This document shows, piece by piece, positions 15,961 to 21,381 of a DNA stretch of 34,260 bases (positions within the stretch are counted from its first letter, which is position 1; the number at the start of each line of letters is the position of its first letter). The notes below the pieces were generated by a model. The model did not search any database. It saw only the letters and a program-made list of their open reading frames with translations, and was not told the DNA's origin. This DNA is from a virus: positions 1-34,260 of the IMG/VR virus record IMGVR_UViG_3300042866_002947, one strand, 5' to 3'. The position numbers and the translations under genes are program-made.

Positions 15961-16396
15961 CAAGCACCTCGCGGATCGCAGTTCGGATCAGGTTCCGGGT
16001 GTCTCCGACGGTGGGTTGGTCAAAAGCCTGTGGTGCCAGCCGGTCCGGCAGCCCCAAAAGACGGGTTCTAAGGAGCACCAGCACGGCAATCCAAGCGGCT
16101 TCGATTTCGTTGGCGGCGATCAGGGAACGACGCTTTTCTTCGGCCTCCATCTCGGCGAGGTCGGCACGCGCCCGGATGAACCGCGCGCGCTCAGCCGCAT
16201 AATCCGGTGCCCCTGCCTGCGCTTTCAGCGCCTGATCGCGCAAGTACCGGACATAGCCGCGTACAGACCCGATCAGGTCATATTGCCCGCGTTCGGCCTT
16301 CGGGATCACCCCCTCGCGGCTCAGCTGCTGGACCCGCCGTTCCGAGAGATCAAGCAGCCGCGCGATGACGCCGATAGATTGGGTCGCTGCCGACAT
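15806..16396 (-). CDS. terS: Small terminase subunit (Nu1-like DNA-binding protein)
   Basis: A 196-residue protein. Residues 5-45 form a winged or plain helix-turn-helix (SIGVIARLLDLSERRVQQLSREGVIP), the Nu1-type DNA-binding domain that recognises the packaging site. Residues 55-100 are a charged helix (ERARFIRARADLAEMEAEEKRR), a likely oligomerisation coiled coil, followed by an IAVLVLLRTRLLGLPDRLAP segment. The C-terminal 50 residues are acidic and glycine-rich and lie in the part overlapping terL. It is the first gene of the late operon; the 120 bases upstream would hold the late promoter or a packaging site, but no clear consensus was seen. Confidence 0.87.
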   Translation of the reverse strand: MSAATQSIGVIARLLDLSERRVQQLSREGVIPKAERGQYDLIGSVRGYVRYLRDQALKAQAGAPDYAAERARFIRARADLAEMEAEEKRRSLIAANEIEAAWIAVLVLLRTRLLGLPDRLAPQAFDQPTVGDTRNLIRTAIREVLDDLAEPEIDVEADIGGVADPETDGREGLGGLEAATGSDNQRLGGSEPQAEF

Positions 16397-16516
16397 TTGA
16401 TGATCCCACCGATCCGATTAAAGCCATGGAATTGCTGCGATACGGCTGGATATGCACCCCAAGCAGAGCAAAGCTGATCCCCAGAAAACGATGCAACTCA
16501 CCCGCCGAAAACCGCC

Positions 16517-16918
16517 ATGACCGAACACCCCATTCTGCCCAGCCGCAACGAAGACGCAGGCTTTTTCGGGACATTGACCACCTGCCCCCTCCGCGAGCGG
16601 CGGAGCACAGAAGTCTGGGCGCTGGCCTCAAATCTGATCGCCGCCGCGATTAAGGCAAACAGTGTAGAAGACCTCGCAGGGGTTCGCGATTTTCTGGACA
16701 GCCGCATGGGACGCCACTTCGCCGATGAGGTGATAGGGGCCCTGCAAAGCGGAACCCCCGACAGCGAAAGCGCCATCAAGGTCAGCATCGCCAAATGGCA
16801 GGGCTGGCGCATTTCGGTCCAGACCCAGCGTCTTGAGGGCATCCCCGCGGGGCTGCCCTACCTGACCGGTTGGGTGCAGTATTTTGCCGCAGCCGCGGCG
16901 CAGGGCGAAAGCGCCTGA
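16517..16918 (+). CDS. Hypothetical phage protein
   Basis: A 133-residue protein on the plus strand, divergent from the terminase genes: MTEHPILPSRNEDAGFFGTLTTCPLRERRSTEVWALASNLIAAAIKANS at the start, DFLDSRMGRHFADEVIGALQSG in the middle, and WQGWRISVQTQRLEG near the end. No known domain recognised. Codon bias and the absence of a better frame support coding; the long minus-strand frame opposite is a shadow. A terminator-like hairpin lies 256 bases downstream. Its position between early and late genes is compatible with a regulatory or DNA-modification accessory role, but nothing in the sequence shows which. Confidence 0.65.
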   Translation: MTEHPILPSRNEDAGFFGTLTTCPLRERRSTEVWALASNLIAAAIKANSVEDLAGVRDFLDSRMGRHFADEVIGALQSGTPDSESAIKVSIAKWQGWRISVQTQRLEGIPAGLPYLTGWVQYFAAAAAQGESA

Positions 16919-17065
16919 CCACCGCACCTCCGATGATCCCGCAAACGGTAGGTCGCCTTCATCGGCAGATCCAGTCGGCGTGCAAGGCTTCACCTCAGGC
17001 GGCACGGCCCGTCACGCTTCCCAAATCTGTGACCTTCCGGTGACTCTTTCACATGAAGATCGCAA

Positions 17066-17202
17066 GGCAACTTGCTGACTCAGGGCCCTATTCGCCAACA
17101 AGTACGTGAGAATCTTGCCTGTATGATTCTCTGCCCACTGGCGGACCTGCTCGGCCGCCAAGTTGCCTCTAACTGGGCCAGCCTTGCGCTGGCCCATTTT
17201 TT
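17066..17202 (+). ncRNA. Candidate structured small RNA between early and late genes
   Basis: This gene-free stretch has nested complementary arms: GGCAACTTG (17066-17074) with CAAGTTGCC (17159-17167); inside it GAGAATC (17108-17114) with GATTCTC (17125-17131), and TGGCGG (17139-17144) with CCGCCA (17155-17160). It ends in a textbook terminator on the plus strand (17174-17202). All stems are perfect in Watson-Crick pairing. No ORF with coding signs covers it. No clear promoter was identified upstream. It does not fit a tRNA. Function unknown; it could regulate phage or host mRNA, or be the 3' leader of a longer transcript from the gene at 16517-16918. Confidence 0.45.
17174..17202 (+). terminator. 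Rho-independent terminator, plus strand
   Basis: A nine-base stem TGGGCCAGC / GCTGGCCCA (17174-17182 and 17188-17196) with loop CTTGC is followed directly by six T residues (17197-17202). The T run is on the plus-strand side only, so it stops rightward transcription coming from the hypothetical gene or the candidate RNA, just before the convergent DUF7220 gene. Confidence 0.85.
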
Positions 17203-17416
17203 ATTCACCGTACAGCCTCTCGAACATGCGCCTAAGCAGGTACCCGCGCAACAGCGATACGCTGAGGAACACCAAGCCAATCGTCAGGTGTTCAGACATC
17301 GCGGCCTTAATGCCAAACCACGGGAACACCGCGATCTGTGTCGTTACAGCGAGCACATACCCCACGACCACGTTAGCGACGGCTTCGCACAGTGACACCA
17401 GGCGGGATTGTTTCAT
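17201..17416 (-). CDS. DUF7220 family small membrane protein
   Basis: A 71-residue protein starting MKQSRLVSLCEAVANVVVGYVLAVTTQIAVFPWFGI, with two hydrophobic segments (about 12-34 and 44-58) and a basic C-terminus (LLRRMFERLYGE). I recognise the pattern of DUF7220, small membrane proteins frequent in alphaproteobacterial phages next to methyltransferases. Its ATG overlaps the stop of the methyltransferase gene (ATGA at 17413-17416), so the two are co-translated. Function unknown; small two-helix proteins in this position could act on the membrane, but calling it a holin would be unsupported. Confidence 0.75.
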   Translation of the reverse strand: MKQSRLVSLCEAVANVVVGYVLAVTTQIAVFPWFGIKAAMSEHLTIGLVFLSVSLLRGYLLRRMFERLYGE

Positions 17417-18645
17417 GCAGCCTCGCGATGCACCGCCAGCGCGCTGAAGGTCTTGTCGCTGCCGTCCAAGACCGCCTCCTTGCCGGTGAAGTTCTGCCAG
17501 CGCTGGACCGCCACATCGACATAGGCCGGGTTCAACTCAATGCCGAAGCAAACGCGCCCGGTCGTCTCGGCCGCGATCAGTGTGGTGCCCGATCCCATGA
17601 AGGGCTCATAGACCGCTTGCCCTGGGCTCGAATTGTTCAGGATTGGCCGGCGCATGCATTCCACCGGCTTTTGTGTGCCGTGGACGGTTTTCTCGTCCTG
17701 ATCTTTGTTGGCAATCTGCCAGAGCGTGGTCTGCTTGCGGTCTCCGGCCCAGTGGCCCTTGCCGGATTTGCGCACGGCATACCAGGCCGGCTCATGCTGC
17801 CAGTGGTAATCACCCCGGCTCAGAACCAGCCGATCCTTCGCCCAAATGATCTGGGACCGGATCGTGAAACCCGCAACCTCGAGGCTTTCGGCGACTGTGG
17901 CTGCATGCAGCGCGCCATGCCAAACATAGGCGACATCGCCGGGGAACAGCGCCCAGGCCTCGCGCCAGTCCGCTCGATCATCATTCAGCACCTTGCCGGT
18001 GCGTTTTGTCTTGGCCGCGCCAGCCTGGTTACGCCAGCTCGGATCGTATTCTACGCCATAGGGCGGATCGGTCACCATCAGCAGCGGCTTCACCGGACCG
18101 AGCAGACGCTCGACATCCGTGGCGACCGTGCTGTCACCGCAGAGCAGCCGATGGTTGCCGAGGATCCAGAGATCGCCGGGGCGGCTGATCGGATCCTCGG
18201 GGGGTTCTGGAACATCGTCCTCACCCTCCTGCGGACCGGTGCTTTCCTCAAGGCTCGACATCAGCGCGCTGAGTTCGTCGTCAGTGAAGCCGGTCAGGCC
18301 GAGGTCAAAATCCGCCTCCATCAGATCGGCAAGTTCTAGGTTCAAGAGGTCCTTGTCCCACTCCGCATTTTCGCTCGAGCGGTTGTCCATGATGCGGAAG
18401 GCCCGCGCCTGGTTGGCCGTCAGCCCCTTGGCAACATGCACCGGCGCGGTCTTGAAGCCGAGCTTGCACGCCGCCTCTAGCCGGGTGTGCCCGGCCAGAA
18501 CGACCATCGCCTCATCCACAACAATGGGCTGACGCCAGCCAAACTCCTGGATCGAGGCCGCGACCGTTGCAATGGCCTCGGCATTGCGCCGCGGGTTGCG
18601 CGCATAGGGAATGATCTGCTCGAGCGGCAGGTCAACAACGTCCAT
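17413..18645 (-). CDS. ParB-domain / DNA methyltransferase fusion (orphan modification enzyme)
   Basis: A 410-residue two-domain protein. Residues 1-100 are ParB/Srx-like (PYARNPRRN, then VVLAGHTRLEAACKLG near 48-63). Residues 150-400 are an amino-methyltransferase with motif IV DPPY at 193-196 before the AdoMet motif FMGSGTT at 349-355 and HGTQKPVE at 322-329. That order is the beta class, methylating N6 of adenine or N4 of cytosine; the target site cannot be told. No restriction enzyme is adjacent, so it is probably an orphan enzyme protecting phage DNA. Start ATG at 18645 with AAGGA upstream. It is co-transcribed with the DUF7220 gene. Sequences of the CcrM type also belong to this class. 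Confidence 0.9.
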   Translation of the reverse strand: MDVVDLPLEQIIPYARNPRRNAEAIATVAASIQEFGWRQPIVVDEAMVVLAGHTRLEAACKLGFKTAPVHVAKGLTANQARAFRIMDNRSSENAEWDKDLLNLELADLMEADFDLGLTGFTDDELSALMSSLEESTGPQEGEDDVPEPPEDPISRPGDLWILGNHRLLCGDSTVATDVERLLGPVKPLLMVTDPPYGVEYDPSWRNQAGAAKTKRTGKVLNDDRADWREAWALFPGDVAYVWHGALHAATVAESLEVAGFTIRSQIIWAKDRLVLSRGDYHWQHEPAWYAVRKSGKGHWAGDRKQTTLWQIANKDQDEKTVHGTQKPVECMRRPILNNSSPGQAVYEPFMGSGTTLIAAETTGRVCFGIELNPAYVDVAVQRWQNFTGKEAVLDGSDKTFSALAVHREAA

Positions 18646-19096
18646 GGTGATGTCCTTGGAATGCCCGTCAAAGCGAACCGAAGGTCCGCGAAGCGAAATG
18701 GGATCGGATCCCCGTTTCGGTTCAGGCGTAGGTTTTTCAGGGCCTCAGGCCCTTGTTTTCTTGGGGTTCAGCGCAAAGCGAAACGAAACGGGTGTTTTCA
18801 GGGGTGTCACTGGGCAACCCTCGGGCCTCGCCCCCCCGAATACGGTTGCGAACAGGAGGGACCCGTTCAATTTCAATGGTTTGCGAGTATAAACATTTTG
18901 ATCGGAGACAGTTTTTTCGGGGAAGCCGGTCACCAGTTGCCCTCTTGCAAACCACCCCAAACCCTCGCCCGCGTCCATTCACACCACGGGCAACATATCG
19001 TTCTAATAGCCCCTTCAAAGAGATTTGTCTCGCTCTACGATGTCTCACCAAAAAATGTCTCACGGTCCAAAAATATCTTGACAAGCAGTCGGGAGA
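18646..19096. other. Gene-free stretch with inverted and direct repeats
   Basis: No convincing gene in 451 bases; short frames on both strands lack coding signs. It contains an imperfect palindrome at 18694-18719 (CGAAATGGGATC against GGATCCCCGTTTCG), a compact hairpin AGGGCCT-C-AGGCCCT at 18739-18753, an inverted pair CCGTTTCG/CGAAACGG near 18712 and 18784, and a direct repeat ATGTCTCAC at 19040-19048 and 19055-19063. These may hold the methyltransferase promoter and operator. Nothing here has a T run placed to terminate the minus-strand transcripts. Confidence 0.5.
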
Positions 19097-19489
19097 TTAA
19101 GTGTCCAGACGTGTCATCAAGCCGGACAACCACGTCGCAAATTCACCCTCGCCAAGCGCCCCGCTGGCGAGGTTTTCCATCGCGCGCACTCCCTCAAAGG
19201 GATCAGGGCGAAGCCCATAGCCATTGAGCCGCAGGAAGGCTGCAGAGGCCGCGAAGGCCGTGCGCTTGTTGCCGTCGACAAAGGGATGCATCGTCACAAT
19301 CTCGAAAGCGTAGGCCGCAGCCAGTTCATCAAGACTTGTCGCCGGGTCAGACGTCTTGTTCCGGGGGCGCTGTATAGCGCCTTCGAGCAAGCCAAGGTCA
19401 CGAATACCTGGCGCACCGCCGTGTCGCGCGATTTGGCGATCATGAATAACAATAACCGCCTGCAGCGGCACCCACAGGAAAGATCTCAC
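19097..19489 (-). CDS. doc: Doc-type toxin (Fic/Doc fold kinase, death on curing)
   Basis: A 130-residue protein with the Doc signature HPFVDGNKR at 68-76 followed by TAFAASAAFLRLNGYGL, and the typical start WVPLQAVIVIHDRQIARHGGAPGIRDLGLLEGAIQRP. Doc toxins phosphorylate elongation factor Tu (shown for phage P1) and stop translation. The start is GTG at 19489, overlapping the antitoxin stop (GTGA), so it is coupled. It is the second toxin in the window and lies in an accessory block between the resolvase genes and the methyltransferase. It is read in the same direction as the early genes but has its own candidate promoter. Confidence 0.92.
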   Translation of the reverse strand: MRSFLWVPLQAVIVIHDRQIARHGGAPGIRDLGLLEGAIQRPRNKTSDPATSLDELAAAYAFEIVTMHPFVDGNKRTAFAASAAFLRLNGYGLRPDPFEGVRAMENLASGALGEGEFATWLSGLMTRLDT

Positions 19490-19710
19490 GCAAGCGCCTG
19501 CAGCATGTCGCGGTTCTCATCCATGACAATCTGCGCGGCCGCGAGTGCCGCAGCCAACTCTGGGTCATGCGGCGTGATCTTCAAGCTGCCATCATCCCCA
19601 CGCACCAGATAAACCATGTCCCCCTCACGCGCGTCGAGTGCCGCAAGCATTTCGCTCGAAAGCGTGACAACGGCGGAATTGCCAACTTTCCGGATACGGG
19701 TTGCAAACAT
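19486..19710 (-). CDS. AbrB/MazE-type antitoxin of the Doc module
   Basis: A 74-residue protein: MFATRIRKVGNSAVVTLSSEMLAALDAREGDMVYLV is the AbrB-like swapped-hairpin domain, and the rest (LAAALAAAQIVMDENRDMLQALA) is a helical toxin-binding tail. It belongs with the short antidotes often paired with Doc in place of Phd. Upstream at 19729-19740 an inverted repeat could be its operator. The GAGG eight to eleven bases before the ATG is the likely ribosome-binding site. Confidence 0.88.
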   Translation of the reverse strand: MFATRIRKVGNSAVVTLSSEMLAALDAREGDMVYLVRGDDGSLKITPHDPELAAALAAAQIVMDENRDMLQALA

Positions 19711-19728
19711 AACGAGCCCTCAAAGGTG

Positions 19729-19740
19729 ATACACATGTAT
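19729..19740 (-). promoter_or_regulatory. Candidate operator of the Doc antitoxin-toxin operon
   Basis: ATACA (19729-19733), CA, TGTAT (19736-19740) is a perfect inverted repeat inside the AT-rich sequence 19 bases before the antitoxin start codon. Alternative -10 hexamers (TATACA, TGTATC) overlap it. Antitoxins of this fold commonly repress their own promoter, so this is a plausible target; not verified. Confidence 0.35.
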
Positions 19741-19803
19741 ACACCAAATCGCGAGAACCGACAAGCGCTGAGACCGCCACGCTGTGACGCGTGGCGGGCC
19801 TCC

Positions 19804-20232
19804 TCAAATTGTCTGGCCGATTACATACGCAATAGACCGCTTTAGTGGCACGGTTTTGCCATTGAGCCTCCAGACGATCACCGCGAGCCCATAGTCATGC
19901 TTTCGGTTGGCGGCTGCCCGGCTGAGCCCCTGCCCCCAACAGATTGCTTTCCAAGGGGTTCGATTTGCACGCGACCAGAGGATCTGCCCGATGTCTTTCT
20001 CAACCCAGCGCAGCCAAAGCATGGCCTCATCGGCTTCAGAGATCATCCTTGGCGATGGTAGTGGTCGGCGCATTCGGGGTGTTTGCTCAACCTGATCGGC
20101 AAAGCTCTGCAAGAATTCCGGCCAAGTACTGCCATACCCCTGCGGCCGCACCGGCGGCAGGGATCTCATCACCTCTGCTGCCAACTCCAATCGGTCAGCC
20201 ACCATCGCGCGGGTCCAGCTTCTTTCAGCCAT
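19804..20232 (-). CDS. DUF6362 family phage protein
   Basis: A 142-residue protein from the ATG at 20232, preceded by GGAGAGG; a longer frame up to 20289 is open but the family begins MAERSWTRAMV. Conserved features are RLELAAEVMRSLPPVRPQGYGSTWPEF near 11-37, LPSPRMISEADEAMLWLRWVEKD near 57-80 and RTPWKAICWGQGLSRAAANRKHDYGLAVIVWRLNG near 90-125. The last part reads like a helix-turn-helix (WKAICWGQGLSRAAANRK), so DNA binding is plausible. The family is common in Rhodobacteraceae phages; function unknown. It overlaps the stop of the upstream gene by eight bases. Confidence 0.85.
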   Translation of the reverse strand: MAERSWTRAMVADRLELAAEVMRSLPPVRPQGYGSTWPEFLQSFADQVEQTPRMRRPLPSPRMISEADEAMLWLRWVEKDIGQILWSRANRTPWKAICWGQGLSRAAANRKHDYGLAVIVWRLNGKTVPLKRSIAYVIGQTI

Positions 20233-20428
20233 GATGCCTCTCCCCCACAGGCCGCTGGCCGTAGAGCTTTGCACCCAATTGCTCGACAAGTTCGCGCTCA
20301 GGCCAGGTCAACCGGTGGTCATCGACACTGACGGCCAGGAGGCCTTGTTCGTGCCAGCCATCGCGTTTGACTTCATCTGGCGAGCGGCGTTGGCCGCCAT
20401 AGCCTTTGGGAGTAAATCGCATTCCCAT
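20225..20428 (-). CDS. Small conserved phage protein, unknown function
   Basis: A 67-residue protein from the ATG at 20428 whose first base is shared with the stop of the resolvase gene (TGATG). A GTG at 20431 or ATG at 20422 are alternatives. The sequence MRFTPKGYGGQRRSPDEVKRDGWHEQGLLAVSVDDHRLTWPERELVEQLGAKLYG is one I have seen as a small conserved gene downstream of resolvases in these phages. It is charged and lacks known motifs. It overlaps the DUF6362 start by eight bases. A role cannot be stated. Confidence 0.7.
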   Translation of the reverse strand: MGMRFTPKGYGGQRRSPDEVKRDGWHEQGLLAVSVDDHRLTWPERELVEQLGAKLYGQRPVGERHHG

Positions 20429-20946
20429 CACGCCAGCCCTCCAGTCTCGATGGCCCAGAGCAAGATGGCGATGGCGTCCGCCTCATTGTCGTCGGCCGGG
20501 TTGAACCCGCGCTGATGTGCGGCGGCGATCATCGCTTGCTTCGATGCGTTACCCTTGCCGGTGGCATGGCGCTTGATCGTGCCAACAGGCACACCCTGAT
20601 AGGGAATGCCGCGCAACTCGGCCCAGGCGGTCAGTGTTGCCATCAGACCGCCGTAGACGTGGGCCGCGTCGGTGCCCGCGTGCCGACGCACTTCTTCGAA
20701 CCAGATGGAGGCAATCGAACCGGACAGGCGGTCGACTTCCGTCAGCCAATTCGTGAACCGCAGGTAGCGCATACCACCGCCGTCGTAGCGGCCGGGCTTG
20801 AAGCTTGCCGTGCCGCTGGTGATCAGGCCGTCCAAGCCCCGCAACGCCCAACCAGCGGTCGTGCCGAGATCAAGCGCGAGAATAGCTTTCGCGCCACCAA
20901 AAGCATTGGGCAACGGCTGAGCGGGGATCAGGTTTTCTGTGTTCAT
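20428..20946 (-). CDS. RuvC-like Holliday junction resolvase
   Basis: A 172-residue protein with an RNase H-like fold signature: ILALDLGTTAGWAL near 22-35 (first catalytic Asp26), IWFEEVRRH near 81-89 (Glu84), and DDNEADAIAI near 152-161 (acidic pair D153/D157). Lys/His residues near VGTIKRHATGKGNASK 121-136 match the RuvC basic region. These proteins resolve branched DNA from recombination or replication. It is the first gene left of the 9-bp repeat array and of the primase terminator, so it likely starts a separate transcript. ATG at 20946. Confidence 0.87.
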   Translation of the reverse strand: MNTENLIPAQPLPNAFGGAKAILALDLGTTAGWALRGLDGLITSGTASFKPGRYDGGGMRYLRFTNWLTEVDRLSGSIASIWFEEVRRHAGTDAAHVYGGLMATLTAWAELRGIPYQGVPVGTIKRHATGKGNASKQAMIAAAHQRGFNPADDNEADAIAILLWAIETGGLA

Positions 20947-21055
20947 GGTGAAGGCTCACGGATGAGAGTGGGCCTTCGGCTTTGGTCATCGCAAATTTAC
21001 CGTGCTGGACTCGTAGGAACAAGGAAATTCCCCGGTCGTGTGGTTGTCGCTGCCT

Positions 21056-21320
21056 GTCACCAACCTGTCACCAACCTCATAGGGGGGGGTGGTGACAAAA
21101 ATTACCCTGCAAAAACAATGTTGTCACCAACGTCACTAACGTCACCAACCAAATACTTGGTATGTATGAAGAGAGCGGTACAGGAGAGAAAACACACACA
21201 TATATGGATAAGAGTAGAAGATCGACGTTAGGTTGATGACGTTGGTGACAGCGTTGTTTTTAAATCATTTTTCCGGTCACCATCCTTCACCGAGGTCGGT
21301 GACAGTTACGGGTTGGTGAC
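21056..21320. repeat. Array of 9-bp GTCACCAAC motifs in both orientations
   Basis: Eleven copies of GTCACCAAC or close variants in 265 bases: direct at 21056, 21067, 21123, 21132 (CTAAC variant), 21141 and 21276 (CCATC variant); inverted at 21088, 21232, 21241, 21295 and 21312. Copies at 21123, 21132 and 21141 are in strict tandem, as are the inverted ones at 21232 and 21241. The stretch between contains AT-rich sequence and the palindrome CCAAATACTTGG near 21149. No gene covers it. It could be an origin iteron set or an operator cluster for the resolvase promoter. Confidence 0.8.
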
Positions 21321-21328
21321 AAAACGAA

Positions 21329-21351
21329 GGGGCGCCCAGCTTGGACGCCCC
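21329..21351 (-). terminator. Rho-independent terminator after the primase gene
   Basis: On the minus strand, GGGGCG and CGCCCC flank an inner stem CCA/TGG with one mismatch and a loop of three; the hairpin is followed by TTCGTTTTG. It lies 31 bases past the primase stop codon and would end the early operon transcript. Confidence 0.8.
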
Positions 21352-21381
21352 ATGATGGTGTTCTGAATTATGCCGTTGGCG

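Noticed and set aside
17066-17167. tRNA or tmRNA gene in the structured gap
   Set aside because: The outer stem is nine bases, the length and arm layout do not fit a tRNA, and no T-arm sequence such as GGTTCGAATCC is present. No tRNA was found elsewhere in the window.
17201-17416. DUF7220 protein as a holin
   Set aside because: Two hydrophobic segments alone do not show this, and it is coupled to a methyltransferase, not to an endolysin.
17392-18339. 315-codon plus-strand open frame opposite the methyltransferase
   Set aside because: Shadow frame; the minus strand holds DPPY and FMGSGTT motifs.
18745-18978. 77-codon minus-strand frame in the gene-free stretch
   Set aside because: No ribosome-binding site or recognised family, and it overlaps several repeats; kept as unannotated although a small gene cannot be fully excluded.
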